From assembly GCF_003852715.1 (NCBI RefSeq), contig NZ_RIAV01000003.1:1-64000 (forward strand): a DNA stretch of 64,000 bases, read 5' to 3'. Below, in pieces: positions 9,732 to 19,879 of the stretch. This stretch comes from Ectobacillus antri. Its GTDB lineage: Bacteria; Bacillota; Bacilli; Bacillales; Bacillaceae_G. Positions within the stretch are counted from its first letter, which is position 1. Every line of letters starts with the position of its first letter. The notes below the pieces were generated by a model, which saw only the letters and a program-made list of their open reading frames with translations, was not told the DNA's origin and ran no database searches. Made by a program: the position numbers and the translations under genes.

Positions 9732-9879
9732 ATTGTCACGTCCTTTTATCTTAAAATATAGAAAAATAAAAATATTTACATTTATATTATAGCGTATGTC
9801 GCATAAACTTTCACGTATATTTCAGAATTTTAGGTATGTTAAAATGAATGCAAGCTTTAATACAATATGGGGTGGTCAG

Positions 9880-10755
9880 ATGAAGATTGGCATTGTTGGA
9901 GCCGGAGCTGTAGGGCTATTGTTTGGATTTTATTTAGGGAAACATGCTGAAGTTACCATGTATACTCGTACGTCAACACAAGCGGACTCAATACAAGAAC
10001 GAGGTATTGTTTGTTATACGTCAGGAAAAGCGAAAGCAACAGCAGTAAAAGCAAAGGTATTGGGAGAAGAGTTACCTGCTGATGAGTTTTTACTGGTTGC
10101 TACCAAGCAATATCATATAACAGATTTAATACCTTTGTTGTCTGAGTGTGAAAGCAAACGAATTATTTTTGTGCAAAATGGCATGGGACACCTTAACGCA
10201 ATGCAAACTATACAAAAGAGCATAGCCGTTGCTATTGTGGAGCATGGCGCGAAAAAGGTGAGCGGAAATGAAGTAGAGCATACTGGACAAGGCGTAACAA
10301 AGTTTGGTGTTGTACAAGGAGATTCCATGGATTTCACTTCATTTTTAGCTTGTTTCCCCCCTACCTTTACTGTGTTAGAAGAGCCTGATTGGAAACAAGT
10401 GATGCAACATAAGCTAATTGTTAATGCTTGCATTAATCCTCTTACGGCTTTATATAGAGTATCAAATGGAGCGCTTATTTATAACGCTTACTTCTATCAA
10501 ACGATGCGGCAACTCTTTACTGAAGTGATACAGCTTCTGGATGTACAAGAAAGTGAATTTCATTGGAAACGAGTATGTGAGGTGTGTGTGCAAACAGCTT
10601 CAAATAGATCATCTATGCTGACGGATGTGACAAGCAACCGACCGACCGAGATAGATGCGATTTTAGGCTATTTGCTTCAGTTACCAAAAGCACATGAGGT
10701 GAAAGCCCCGCTCGTATCCTTTTTACATAAATCTATAAAAGGATTAGAAATGTAA
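9880..10755 (+). CDS. panE: 2-dehydropantoate 2-reductase (ketopantoate reductase)
   Basis: The enzyme reduces ketopantoate to pantoate with NADPH, a step towards pantothenate and coenzyme A. The 291-residue protein starts with a Rossmann GIVGAGAVGLLFG motif (3-15). The C-terminal domain holds the KLIVNACINPLTALY segment with the catalytic Lys and Asn. ATG 9880 follows GGGGTGG; an in-frame ATG at 9796 would add a leader before the dinucleotide fold. It corresponds to ylbQ of B. subtilis. Other panE paralogues are common in Bacillus, so this may not be the only copy. Confidence 0.92.
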   Translation: MKIGIVGAGAVGLLFGFYLGKHAEVTMYTRTSTQADSIQERGIVCYTSGKAKATAVKAKVLGEELPADEFLLVATKQYHITDLIPLLSECESKRIIFVQNGMGHLNAMQTIQKSIAVAIVEHGAKKVSGNEVEHTGQGVTKFGVVQGDSMDFTSFLACFPPTFTVLEEPDWKQVMQHKLIVNACINPLTALYRVSNGALIYNAYFYQTMRQLFTEVIQLLDVQESEFHWKRVCEVCVQTASNRSSMLTDVTSNRPTEIDAILGYLLQLPKAHEVKAPLVSFLHKSIKGLEM

Positions 10756-10836
10756 GTTAAAATTTTTGCTTTTACATGTTACTTTGCATACAATTTGGTT
10801 GGTGAGCAATGTCTCGAGATGAAAGGAAGACGTTTT

Positions 10837-12456
10837 ATGGAACTATATGAAATTCCTGTGGATGTGCTTGGTGGTGCCGCAGGAGACTATATAAAAAATA
10901 AGAGCACAATTACCTCCTTTTTTGATTATGTGCCGTACGGAGTAGAGTTTACGAAGCGTGCTAAACATTTAGAAGAGCGTACGTACCCAAGAGAACAACT
11001 GGCAGCTTATTTTACTCGATACAATGAAGAGTTAGGAGCAGGCGCTAGAACAATAGAAAATATTCGTGCGTTTCGTGAGGAAGATGCGCTAGTTGTGGTT
11101 GGTGGACAACAGGCTGGTATGTTAACTGGCCCGTTGTACACAATTCATAAGATCATTTCTCTTTTGCAGCTTGCAAAAGAGCAAGAACAGCAACTAGGAA
11201 AAAGAGTTGTACCTGTTTTTTGGATTGCTGGAGAAGATCATGATATGAATGAAATTAATCATATTTACGTAACAAGTAAAGGGAAGTTAAAAAAATCGGT
11301 ACTGCCGCAAATGTATGAAAAAAAGGCAAGTGCATCGCAAGTAGAGTTATCACAAGATATGACGTTAGCTTGGGTGGAAAGCATTTTTAAAACATTTAGA
11401 GAAACAAAGTATACAAAGGAACTATTGGAGCTTGTAAAAGTATGCTTACATCATTCGCGCACATATACAGACTTCTTTGGCCGCCTGATTATGGAGATCT
11501 TTAAAGAAGAAGGATTAATTTTAATGGACTCTGGTGCACCTGAGCTTCGCCGTATTGAAATCCCTTTTTTTCAGACGCTGATTCAAAAAGAAATGCAGAT
11601 TCGAACGGCCTTAAAGCAAACGCAACAGCGTATTGTGGAAAGTGGCTATGAACCTCTTATTACAACAAAGCCGGAAGTTTGTCATCTGTTTTTAGATATA
11701 GAGGGAGAAAGATGGTTATTAGAGCGCAGAGATGACTTGTTTGTTTGTAAAGACGGAGAGTATGCTTTTACCGAAGTAGAACTGTTAGAATTACTCGAAA
11801 AAGAACCGCAGCGCTTTAGCAATAATGTTGTGACAAGACCGCTCATGCAGGAGTATGTATTACCTACATTAGCGTTTGTAGGGGGACCAGGAGAAATAGC
11901 CTATTGGGCTGAATTGCAGGGAGTTTTTCACGAAGTAGGATGGATGATGCCACCTGTTGTACCTCGTTTTATGTTATCGTACCTTGAGGGGCATATCGCT
12001 TCAGATATGATTGACTTAGGGCTCGATGTAGCTGAGTTGTTTTCGAAAAAGCTTGGAGAAGCACGGGAAGCGTGGCTTGCTGCACAGGTACAAGAGCCTG
12101 TAGAGGAAACCTTTGCTCAGGTACATGAAGAAATCATGCGTTCCCATGAGGTAGCTCGTGAATTAGTTGAGCGCATTAATCCGAGTTTGCGGTCTTATGC
12201 ATATAAAAATCAAAGAAAAATAGAAGAGCAACTGCAGCTTTTAGAGCGGATGCTCCGAAAAAATATTGAACAAAAGCATGATGTGAGTCTCAATAAGTTT
12301 CGCCGCATTGAGTTGTCCTTGCAACCTGCAGGTGGACTTCAAGAGAGAACCTGGAATGTCTTGTATTACTTAAATGAGTATGGACTAGATTGGATCCATC
12401 ATATCACGCAATTATCTTTTACATGGGACGACACCCACAAAGTAATTAAATTATAA
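10837..12456 (+). CDS. bshC: Bacillithiol synthase BshC
   Basis: BshC is the last enzyme of bacillithiol synthesis and is thought to add cysteine to GlcN-malate. The protein has 539 residues, the normal length. It shows the HUP-like nucleotide-binding core with VVVGGQQAGMLTGPLYT (about 87-103) and PVFWIAGEDHDMNEIN (about 126-141), and a C-terminal coiled-coil arm (about 415-490). ATG 10837 (MELYEIP) matches the family N terminus and follows GAAAGGAAG. In B. subtilis the next gene is mraZ; here a terminator follows and mraZ is missing. Confidence 0.95.
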   Translation: MELYEIPVDVLGGAAGDYIKNKSTITSFFDYVPYGVEFTKRAKHLEERTYPREQLAAYFTRYNEELGAGARTIENIRAFREEDALVVVGGQQAGMLTGPLYTIHKIISLLQLAKEQEQQLGKRVVPVFWIAGEDHDMNEINHIYVTSKGKLKKSVLPQMYEKKASASQVELSQDMTLAWVESIFKTFRETKYTKELLELVKVCLHHSRTYTDFFGRLIMEIFKEEGLILMDSGAPELRRIEIPFFQTLIQKEMQIRTALKQTQQRIVESGYEPLITTKPEVCHLFLDIEGERWLLERRDDLFVCKDGEYAFTEVELLELLEKEPQRFSNNVVTRPLMQEYVLPTLAFVGGPGEIAYWAELQGVFHEVGWMMPPVVPRFMLSYLEGHIASDMIDLGLDVAELFSKKLGEAREAWLAAQVQEPVEETFAQVHEEIMRSHEVARELVERINPSLRSYAYKNQRKIEEQLQLLERMLRKNIEQKHDVSLNKFRRIELSLQPAGGLQERTWNVLYYLNEYGLDWIHHITQLSFTWDDTHKVIKL

Positions 12457-12487
12457 AATCCTGCACATATGTGCAGGATTTTTTTTC
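12455..12487 (+). terminator. Terminator of bshC
   Basis: AAATCCTGCACAT pairs with the adjoining ATGTGCAGGATTT in a nearly loopless palindrome (12456-12481), followed by a run of T. It separates bshC from the dcw cluster. Confidence 0.9.
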
Positions 12488-12623
12488 ACGGTGTGGAATT
12501 AATTGTAAATGGTAAGTGATTTGTAAAAAACGTAATCAATATGAGAAGGAATATGTATAGCTGTTATACAAATAACAATATGACATAAAAGTAAGGAATT
12601 ATCTTCATAAATCGACAGGATTT

Positions 12624-12652
12624 TTGTTAACATTTTCGCAAAAGATGATAAA
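12624..12652 (+). promoter_or_regulatory. Possible sigma-A promoter of the dcw cluster (rsmH)
   Basis: TTGTTA (12624-12629) and GATAAA (12647-12652) are 17 bases apart, about 65 bases upstream of rsmH. The match is moderate. The rest of the bshC-rsmH spacer is A/T-rich and holds no remnant of mraZ that I can see. Confidence 0.4.
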
Positions 12653-12715
12653 ATTTAGTATATAATAAGAAAATGCGTGTAGTTTCAACAGCATGAATTC
12701 ATAGAAGTAGGTGCA

Positions 12716-13651
12716 ATGATGTTTAATCATACAACAGTTTTATTAAAAGAAACGGTAGATGGCTTACATATTAAGCATGATGGTATATATGTAGATTGTA
12801 CGCTTGGAGGAGGCGGTCACAGTGCATATTTGCTTTCGCAACTTTCCGAAGCCGGCAGATTAATCGCTTTTGATCAAGATGATGTAGCGCTGGCTCATGC
12901 CAGAGAGAAATTTGCGGCATACGGCGATCGTTTTATGGCAGTAAAAAGCAATTTTCGTTATTTAAAAGAGGTATTACAGGAGAATGGGATTGCACAAGTA
13001 GATGGTGTACTCTTCGATTTAGGGGTATCTTCTCCGCAGTTGGATACGCCAGAGCGCGGGTTTAGCTATCATCACGATGCCCCGCTTGATATGCGCATGG
13101 ATCAAGATGCATCTGTTAGCGCTTATGATGTTGTCAATACATGGCCGTATGAAAAGCTTGTACAAATCTTTTTTCAATACGGGGAAGAAAAATTTTCTAA
13201 ACAAATTGCGAGAAAAATTGAAGCTTATCGTGAAAAGCAACCAATTGAAACAACTGGTCAATTAGTTGAATTAATTAAAGAGGGTATTCCTGCAGCTGCG
13301 AGACGCACAGGCGGACATCCTGCAAAACGCGTTTTCCAAGCGATACGAATTGCTGTAAATGATGAACTTGGTGTGTTTGAAGAAGCCATTGAAGCTGCGA
13401 TTGAAGTGACAAAACCAGGCGGTAGAATCAGTGTTATCACCTTTCATTCTCTTGAAGACCGAATTTGTAAAACAACGTTTAAAACGCATAGCAGCTTACC
13501 ACCTTTACCACCGGGTTTGCCGATGATTCCGGATGAGTTCAAGCCGAAGTTGAAATTAATTACAAGAAAGCCAATTTTGCCTTCAGAACAAGAGTTGGAA
13601 GAAAATAACCGAGCGCGATCTGCAAAGCTGCGTATTGCTGAAAAATTATAG
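12716..13651 (+). CDS. rsmH: 16S rRNA (cytosine(1402)-N(4))-methyltransferase RsmH (MraW)
   Basis: RsmH methylates N4 of C1402 in the decoding centre of 16S rRNA with SAM. The 311-residue protein shows the SAM motif [16 protein letters not shown] (about 22-37) and the ITFHSLEDR motif (about 241-249). Two adjacent ATG codons (12716 and 12719) follow [19 protein letters not shown] is the usual start. It is the first gene of the dcw cluster here, since mraZ, whose product normally controls this operon, is missing. ftsL follows after 11 bases. Confidence 0.97.
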   Translation: MMFNHTTVLLKETVDGLHIKHDGIYVDCTLGGGGHSAYLLSQLSEAGRLIAFDQDDVALAHAREKFAAYGDRFMAVKSNFRYLKEVLQENGIAQVDGVLFDLGVSSPQLDTPERGFSYHHDAPLDMRMDQDASVSAYDVVNTWPYEKLVQIFFQYGEEKFSKQIARKIEAYREKQPIETTGQLVELIKEGIPAAARRTGGHPAKRVFQAIRIAVNDELGVFEEAIEAAIEVTKPGGRISVITFHSLEDRICKTTFKTHSSLPPLPPGLPMIPDEFKPKLKLITRKPILPSEQELEENNRARSAKLRIAEKL

Positions 13652-13662
13652 GAGGGATATGC

Positions 13663-14016
13663 ATGAGCAATTTGGCCGTAAAGTACAAAAAACAAGAATC
13701 CGGCATTGAAGCTACACAGAATGCATCCACATCTGTTCAGTCAGCGAAAGTCACAGTAATTGAAAAATTATTGTATACTGCGTTTGTTGCTTTTTTATTG
13801 TATGTTGCTATTGCATTTATTGGAAACAAAGCCGCTTTATACCAGGTAAATACGGAAGTTTCTCAGCTGCAGAAGCAAATTGACAAGCAGCTACAGACAA
13901 ACAGCGATTTAAAAGCGGAAGTAGAACTGTTAAGTCGCTATGAACGTATCGCTGAAGTAGCAGCGCGACTTGGCATGACAATTGATGCAAACAATGTTAA
14001 AGGGATTGGACAATAA
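13663..14016 (+). CDS. ftsL: Cell division protein FtsL
   Basis: FtsL is a bitopic divisome protein that forms a complex with DivIC and DivIB and activates septal peptidoglycan synthesis. The 117-residue product has a short cytoplasmic tail, one membrane segment (about 36-56) and an extracellular leucine-zipper coiled coil (about 62-100). ATG 13663 follows AGGAGGGAT. It lies between rsmH and pbpB with short gaps, the universal order. In B. subtilis FtsL is unstable and is cleaved by RasP. Confidence 0.95.
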   Translation: MSNLAVKYKKQESGIEATQNASTSVQSAKVTVIEKLLYTAFVAFLLYVAIAFIGNKAALYQVNTEVSQLQKQIDKQLQTNSDLKAEVELLSRYERIAEVAARLGMTIDANNVKGIGQ

Positions 14017-14017
14017 C

Positions 14018-16168
14018 ATGAATACGCAGGCAAGAAAATTCCATATGAATAGAGGAGCAGGATGCTTAGCCGCATTTTTTTGCCTGCTCTTTTTTATATT
14101 GGTCGTTCGGTTTTTGTATATTCAAATTGGTAAAGAGGCATATGGGGAGTCATTAGAAGCGTTAGCCGCGGCTAAACATAACCAGGAAGGCTCAATTACA
14201 GGGGTGCGCGGAAAAATTTATGATCAGCACGGTGAGGTGCTTGCACAAGATGCATCATCCTATAAGCTAATTGCAATGTTAAAAGGTGATGAGCCCATTA
14301 AGAATAAAGAGAAAACGGCGGAAAAGCTAGCTACTGTTCTTCCACTACGCAAAGAGGAGATCCTCAATTACTTAAATAAACCCTTATATCAAGTAGAATT
14401 TGGGGCAGCTGCGAACAATTTGACGGCTGAACAAAAAGAGCAAATTGAAAATATGAAGCTACAGGGCTTACGGTTTACTGAGGGAAAAACACGCGTGTAT
14501 CCAAACGGTGATTTTGCTTCATACGTTATTGGATATGCGAAAGCAGAAGAGAACAAAAAACTAAAAGGCCAATTTGGACTTGAACGATCCTTGGATAAGG
14601 AATTGCAAGCTGAAAACGGTAAAGTTGCTTATAAAGGGGATTCGAGAGGGTTGGCATATGGAAAAGAACATGTTGTACCTGCCAAAAACGGAAATGACGT
14701 GTATTTAACGTTAGACCAGCGCATCCAAAGCTTTCTCGAAGAAGCGATGAACAAGGCTGCTAAGCAATATGAACCAAGCATGCTGTTAGGAATTGTGGCA
14801 GACCCTAAAACTGGCAAAATTCTAGCGATGTCTAGTAAACCGAGTTATGACCCAAATAAGCGCAATATCTCCTATTTTTTAAATGACCCAGTTTCATATG
14901 CATACGAACCAGGTTCTACAATGAAGATTTTCACACTGGCAGCTGCTATTAATGAGGGTGTATATAACGGACAAGCTTTCTATCAATCGGGGCGCTATTA
15001 TGTTGGGAAAATCCCAATTAGAGACCATAATGGCGGTTATGGTTGGGGAAGTATTACCTTTGACGAAGGTGTGCAGCGCTCTTCCAACGTTGCATTTGCT
15101 ATTTTAGCACAAAACAGTCTCGGCTTTGATAAGTACAATCAATATTTGCATAAATTTCATTTGTATGAGAAAACGGGTATTGATTTACCAGGCGAAGGCA
15201 AAAACACGATTTTATTTGATAAGGATATCCAAAAGATTACTACAGCATTCGGACAAGGATCAACGGTTACTCCAATTCAGCAGATTCAAGCAGCTACTGC
15301 GATTGCAAACAATGGGAAAATGATGAAGCCATATGTTATTGACAAAATTGTGGAGCCTGGCACAAATAAGGTTCTTCGTCAAACAACGCCGGAAGAAGTA
15401 GGGCAACCGATTACAGCTGAAAGCGCACTTAAGGTGCGACAACTACTTGAAACAGTTGTTACTTCACCAAAAGGAACAGGGACATTGTATAAAATAGACG
15501 GTTATTCGGTTGCGGGAAAGACTGGTACGGCCCAAATACCCGGAAAAGACGGAAAATACATGTCGGGACGTGAAAATTATATCTTCTCTTTCCTTGGAAT
15601 GGCTCCTGTTGAAAAGCCTGAGCTACTAGTTTACGTGGCCATTAAACAACCGAAGTTGAAAGATACGGAATTTGGTGCCACACCGCTTTCGGACATTTTT
15701 AAATCTGTAACGAAAAACAGCTTGCAGTATCTACAAATTAAGCCATCACAGGTGAAAGATGTAAAGCAATTAGCTAAGCGTGAAAATGTACGGGTACCTG
15801 ATGTGCAAGGACAAGCGATGGCAGCGGCAAAATTATTACTTGAAAAAGAAGGGCTTCGTCCCATTGTTCTAGGCAAGGATAAAGTTGTTTCTCAATCTTC
15901 TGCAGGTCGCGATGTATTAAAAGGAGACAAGGTATTCTTATTAGGTACTGAGAACAAGATGCCAAATGTGGGTGGCTGGTCGATACGCGATGTGATGAGT
16001 TTAGCTGATTTATTAGGTATACAAGTAAAGGTGAGTGGAAGCGGCTATGTTACAGAGCAAAGTATTGCTGAAGGAACCGTTGTTCAAAATGGCGCGATAT
16101 TGGAGGTTAAACTTGTGCCTCCTATTGAACCTCAAGCGAGTGAGGAAGTACCACCAGCAGGGACTTGA
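14018..16168 (+). CDS. pbpB: Penicillin-binding protein 2B (septal transpeptidase)
   Basis: PBP 2B is the class B transpeptidase that cross-links septal peptidoglycan in the divisome. The 716-residue product has an N-terminal membrane anchor (about 17-38), a dimerisation domain, and a transpeptidase domain with STMK (Ser300, Lys303), SSN near 361 and KTGT near 503. Two PASTA domains form the C terminus (about 590-705). ATG 14018 lies one base after the ftsL stop and gives MNTQARKFHMNRG, as in B. subtilis. spoVD, its sporulation paralogue, follows directly, a Bacillus-specific duplication. Confidence 0.97.
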   Translation: MNTQARKFHMNRGAGCLAAFFCLLFFILVVRFLYIQIGKEAYGESLEALAAAKHNQEGSITGVRGKIYDQHGEVLAQDASSYKLIAMLKGDEPIKNKEKTAEKLATVLPLRKEEILNYLNKPLYQVEFGAAANNLTAEQKEQIENMKLQGLRFTEGKTRVYPNGDFASYVIGYAKAEENKKLKGQFGLERSLDKELQAENGKVAYKGDSRGLAYGKEHVVPAKNGNDVYLTLDQRIQSFLEEAMNKAAKQYEPSMLLGIVADPKTGKILAMSSKPSYDPNKRNISYFLNDPVSYAYEPGSTMKIFTLAAAINEGVYNGQAFYQSGRYYVGKIPIRDHNGGYGWGSITFDEGVQRSSNVAFAILAQNSLGFDKYNQYLHKFHLYEKTGIDLPGEGKNTILFDKDIQKITTAFGQGSTVTPIQQIQAATAIANNGKMMKPYVIDKIVEPGTNKVLRQTTPEEVGQPITAESALKVRQLLETVVTSPKGTGTLYKIDGYSVAGKTGTAQIPGKDGKYMSGRENYIFSFLGMAPVEKPELLVYVAIKQPKLKDTEFGATPLSDIFKSVTKNSLQYLQIKPSQVKDVKQLAKRENVRVPDVQGQAMAAAKLLLEKEGLRPIVLGKDKVVSQSSAGRDVLKGDKVFLLGTENKMPNVGGWSIRDVMSLADLLGIQVKVSGSGYVTEQSIAEGTVVQNGAILEVKLVPPIEPQASEEVPPAGT

Positions 16169-16207
16169 CGTTATCCGCTTACCGTGTTCTAATCAAAAAG
16201 GTACAAG

Positions 16208-16215
16208 CATATATT
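16208..16215 (+). promoter_or_regulatory. Possible sigma-E -10 element before spoVD
   Basis: CATATATT resembles the sigma-E -10 consensus CATACAMT and lies 28 bases upstream of spoVD. No good -35 element is visible at the right distance. It is expected because B. subtilis spoVD is made in the mother cell under sigma-E; the call is weak. Confidence 0.25.
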
Positions 16216-16243
16216 GGAACGAGCGATAAGGAGGTTCTGATAT

Positions 16244-18160
16244 ATGCGCGTGTCAAATGTAACTGTTCGCAAACGATTGATTTTTGTATTGGTTTTTGGG
16301 CTGCTCATCTTTACAATCATAGATATTCGCCTTGGCTATGTGCAGTTCGCACTTGGAAATTTCTTGACGGACCGAGCGAAGGATTCTTGGAGCCGCAATA
16401 TTCCCTTTCAGCCGGAACGAGGTAAAATTTTGGATCGAAACGATGTAGAGCTTGCTACAAATAAAAGTGCGCCATCTATCTTGGTCGTGCCAAGACAAAT
16501 TCAAAATCCTGCTGAAACGGCAGAAAAGCTGGCTGCTGTTCTTGAGGTGCCGAAAGAACCTGTTTATAAGCACGTCACAGCTAAGGCATCTGTAGAGTGG
16601 TTAAAACCGGAAGGACGTAAAATTTCACATGAAAAAGCAAAAGAAATTCGGGCGCTCGGTTTAAAGGGTGTATATATTGCAGAAGATTCTGTTCGACATT
16701 ATCCATTCGGTACTTATTTATCGCATGTACTTGGGTTTTCTGGAATTGATAATCAAGGATTGCTGGGACTTGAATTGTCTTATAATAAAGAGTTAACCGG
16801 TGATAAAGGGTATGTTCGTTTTTATGCAGATGCCAAAGGTAAACGCATGCCAAATGTTGGTGATGATTATCAGGCACCGCAAAGTGGTTTAGATTTAAGA
16901 CTAACAATTGACTCACGTGTACAGACCATTATGGAGCGGGAATTGGATGTAGCACAGGCTACCTATAATCCGGATGGCATGATTGCCATTGCCATGAATC
17001 CAAATACAGGTGAGATTTTAGGAATGTCCAGCAGACCAAACTTTGATCCTGCAAACTATAAAAATGTTGCCCCTGAGGTATACAATCGTAACTTGCCGGT
17101 TTGGAGTACATACGAGCCTGGCTCGACTTTTAAAATTATTACCTTGGCTGCAGCGGTAAATGAAAACTTAATTAATCTTCATAAAGATACCTTTAATGAC
17201 GATGGTGCTGCAGAGGTAGGCGGTGCTACATTACGCTGCTGGAAACGAAGTGGTCATGGTCATCAAACCTTTTTGGAAGTGGTACAAAATTCATGTAACC
17301 CTGGCTTTGTAAAAATGGGAGATTTGCTTGGGAAAGAAAAACTTTTTAAGTATATTCATGATTTTGGTTTCGGACAAAAAACGGGTATTGACTTACAAGG
17401 AGAAGGTAAGGGGATTTTATTCAACTTAAAGCGAGTCGGACCTGTCGAGCAGGCAACAACAGCTTTCGGACAAGGTGTTTCTGTAACGCCCATTCAGCAA
17501 GTAGCTGCTGTTGCAGCAGCTGTAAATGGCGGCACTCTATATCAGCCATATATCGCAAAGGAATTTATCGACCCGAAAACAAAGCAAATCATCAATCGAA
17601 AAACCCCTGTAGCAAAGCGCAAGGTTATTTCCGAGGAAACATCAAAGCAGGTTCGAGAAGCATTAGAGAACGTTGTTGCAAAGGGTTCAGGTAAAGGTGC
17701 GTATATCGATGGATATAGGGTTGGAGGGAAGACTGGAACGGCGCAGAAGGTAAAGGATGGACGCTATATGGAAGGAAACTATATCGTGTCTTTCATTGGC
17801 TTTGCACCTGCTGATGACCCACAGGTTGTTGTGTATGTGGCAGTCGACAATCCAAAAGGAACCCTCCAATTCGGTGGTGTCGTAGCTGCTCCTATCGTTG
17901 GGAATATGCTGCGTGATATCTTGCCGACTCTTGGTGTAGAACAGCGAAAAGGTGGTATTGAGAAGGAACTTACTTGGTTGGATACCCCAACAATTGAAGT
18001 ACCGGACTTGGTAGGAATGAAAACAGAAGAATTGCAAGAACAGTTAGTTGATCTTAAGCTTGAAGCAAGTGGTAGCGGAGAAAAAATCATTGATCAATCT
18101 CCTAAGCCGGGGGTAAAAGTAAAACAAGGTTCTAAGATTCGCATCTACTTAGGAGATTAA
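16244..18160 (+). CDS. spoVD: Stage V sporulation protein D (sporulation-specific PBP)
   Basis: SpoVD is a class B transpeptidase needed for the spore cortex, working with the SEDS protein SpoVE encoded downstream. The 638-residue product has a membrane anchor (about 11-31), the transpeptidase motifs STFK (Ser294, Lys297), SCN near 352 and KTGT near 494, and a single C-terminal PASTA domain (about 578-636), against two in PBP 2B. ATG 16244 follows AAGGAGGT. The 230-base gap before murE holds no gene. Loss of the product would be expected to give cortex-less spores. Confidence 0.96.
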   Translation: MRVSNVTVRKRLIFVLVFGLLIFTIIDIRLGYVQFALGNFLTDRAKDSWSRNIPFQPERGKILDRNDVELATNKSAPSILVVPRQIQNPAETAEKLAAVLEVPKEPVYKHVTAKASVEWLKPEGRKISHEKAKEIRALGLKGVYIAEDSVRHYPFGTYLSHVLGFSGIDNQGLLGLELSYNKELTGDKGYVRFYADAKGKRMPNVGDDYQAPQSGLDLRLTIDSRVQTIMERELDVAQATYNPDGMIAIAMNPNTGEILGMSSRPNFDPANYKNVAPEVYNRNLPVWSTYEPGSTFKIITLAAAVNENLINLHKDTFNDDGAAEVGGATLRCWKRSGHGHQTFLEVVQNSCNPGFVKMGDLLGKEKLFKYIHDFGFGQKTGIDLQGEGKGILFNLKRVGPVEQATTAFGQGVSVTPIQQVAAVAAAVNGGTLYQPYIAKEFIDPKTKQIINRKTPVAKRKVISEETSKQVREALENVVAKGSGKGAYIDGYRVGGKTGTAQKVKDGRYMEGNYIVSFIGFAPADDPQVVVYVAVDNPKGTLQFGGVVAAPIVGNMLRDILPTLGVEQRKGGIEKELTWLDTPTIEVPDLVGMKTEELQEQLVDLKLEASGSGEKIIDQSPKPGVKVKQGSKIRIYLGD

Positions 18161-18390
18161 TGATATATGTTTTATGATAAACTATATAAGTGCAATCAGA
18201 CAAATAAACTTTCTTGTCGGATGGCAGAGAAGAACGAGCGATTCTTATGCTTTATTTTCCTGTTATGTTGAAGCAGATTGCATTTATATAGTGTGAACAT
18301 TACAGTTGTAAAAGATATAACAAAGCACGCGTCTTACTTTCGCATAGAGATGCATGTAATACAGTTCAAGAACAGAAAGGATATTATACA

Positions 18391-19863
18391 ATGGAGTTGC
18401 ATACACTTTTAGCATGCTTGCATGATTTTCCCGCATTACCTGCGGAAAACCCAGAAATAACATCCATTGAAATGGACTCCAGACAAGTAAAGGAGAACAG
18501 TTTATTTGTTTGTATTAGCGGCTTTACTGTAGATGGCCATGATTACGCACAGCAAGCAGTCGTCAAGGGGGCGGCTGCTATTGTGGCGGAACGACCGGTA
18601 GCAGTTGCTGTTCCGGTTATTCTTGTGAAAGATTCTACGCGAGCACTAGCAGCACTAGCAGATATGTTTTATGGACATCCAACACAGCATTTGCATCTAA
18701 TCGGCATTACGGGAACAAACGGGAAAACAACCACATCTCATATTATCGATAGTATTTTACGAGAGCATGGACGTAAAACGGGGCTTATCGGCACGATTCA
18801 TATGAAGGTTGAGGATGAAGTGATAGAGGTCAAGAATACTACCCCCGATGCCCTTACGTTACAAAAAACGTTTGGATATATGGTGAAGAAGGGTATTGAT
18901 CATGCTGTTATGGAAGTTTCATCGCATGCTCTTCATCTAGGCCGTGTGCATGGCTGTGAATATGATGTAGCGGTATTTACCAACTTAACACAAGATCACT
19001 TAGATTATCATAAAACAATGGATGCCTATAAGCATGCCAAGGGCTTGTTATTTGCACAGCTTGGCAATAGCTATCGTCATCCCAAATACGCTGTTTTAAA
19101 TGAAGATGATCCAGCTTCGGCAGACTATAAAGTCGCAACGCAAGCTACTATCCTTACATACGGTATTAATGCTGAAAGTGATATTATGGCAAAACACATT
19201 GAGATGACTAGTAGCGGCACGAAGTTTTTACTAGTTACGCCTCGTGAGTCTATGTTTGTTACGATGAAGTTAATCGGCATGTTCAATGTATATAATGTTC
19301 TTGCTGCTGTAGGCGCGACTCTTGCTTCGGGAGTTCCACTTGCAACAATTGTGCGTGCAATTGAAGCGATAAGTGGTGTATCAGGGCGTTTCGAGATTGT
19401 AGATGCAGGACAGTCGTATGCAGTTGTTGTGGATTATTCGCATACACCTGACAGCCTTGAAAATGCTCTTCGTACTGTTGCAGAGATTGCAACGGGGAAA
19501 ATCTATTGCGTGGTTGGGTGCGGGGGAGACCGAGATCGTACTAAGCGACCACTCATGGCACAAATTGCTGTAGAATACGCGGACTGTGCTGTTTTTACTT
19601 CTGATAACCCGCGCAGTGAAGATCCACAAGCTATTTTAGATGAAATGACTACGGGTATAAATGATACAAAAAATTATGAAGTTATTGTAGATCGTCGCCA
19701 AGCAATTGAACATGCAGTAAAATCTGCAAGTGCCGGAGATGTAATCCTAATCGCTGGTAAAGGGCATGAGACGTATCAAATTATTGGAACAGAAGTATTT
19801 CACTTTGATGACCGTGCTGTTGCGCGCGAGGCAATTGAGAAATGCTCAGGTATGAGCAACTAG
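18391..19863 (+). CDS. murE: UDP-MurNAc-L-Ala-D-Glu:meso-diaminopimelate ligase MurE
   Basis: MurE adds meso-diaminopimelate to the peptidoglycan precursor, using ATP. The 490-residue protein has the Mur ligase P-loop GTNGKTT near 112-118 and the motif DNPR at 405-408, which marks specificity for meso-DAP over lysine; the wall is therefore of the A1-gamma type. ATG 18391 follows AGAAAGGAT. It begins the murE-mraY-murD-spoVE block; mraY follows after 16 bases. Confidence 0.97.
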   Translation: MELHTLLACLHDFPALPAENPEITSIEMDSRQVKENSLFVCISGFTVDGHDYAQQAVVKGAAAIVAERPVAVAVPVILVKDSTRALAALADMFYGHPTQHLHLIGITGTNGKTTTSHIIDSILREHGRKTGLIGTIHMKVEDEVIEVKNTTPDALTLQKTFGYMVKKGIDHAVMEVSSHALHLGRVHGCEYDVAVFTNLTQDHLDYHKTMDAYKHAKGLLFAQLGNSYRHPKYAVLNEDDPASADYKVATQATILTYGINAESDIMAKHIEMTSSGTKFLLVTPRESMFVTMKLIGMFNVYNVLAAVGATLASGVPLATIVRAIEAISGVSGRFEIVDAGQSYAVVVDYSHTPDSLENALRTVAEIATGKIYCVVGCGGDRDRTKRPLMAQIAVEYADCAVFTSDNPRSEDPQAILDEMTTGINDTKNYEVIVDRRQAIEHAVKSASAGDVILIAGKGHETYQIIGTEVFHFDDRAVAREAIEKCSGMSN

Positions 19864-19879
19864 TGGAAGGAGATTTTAT

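Noticed and set aside
13982-14017. An upstream in-frame ATG for pbpB
   Set aside because: It lies inside ftsL without a ribosome binding site; ATG 14018 gives the family N terminus.
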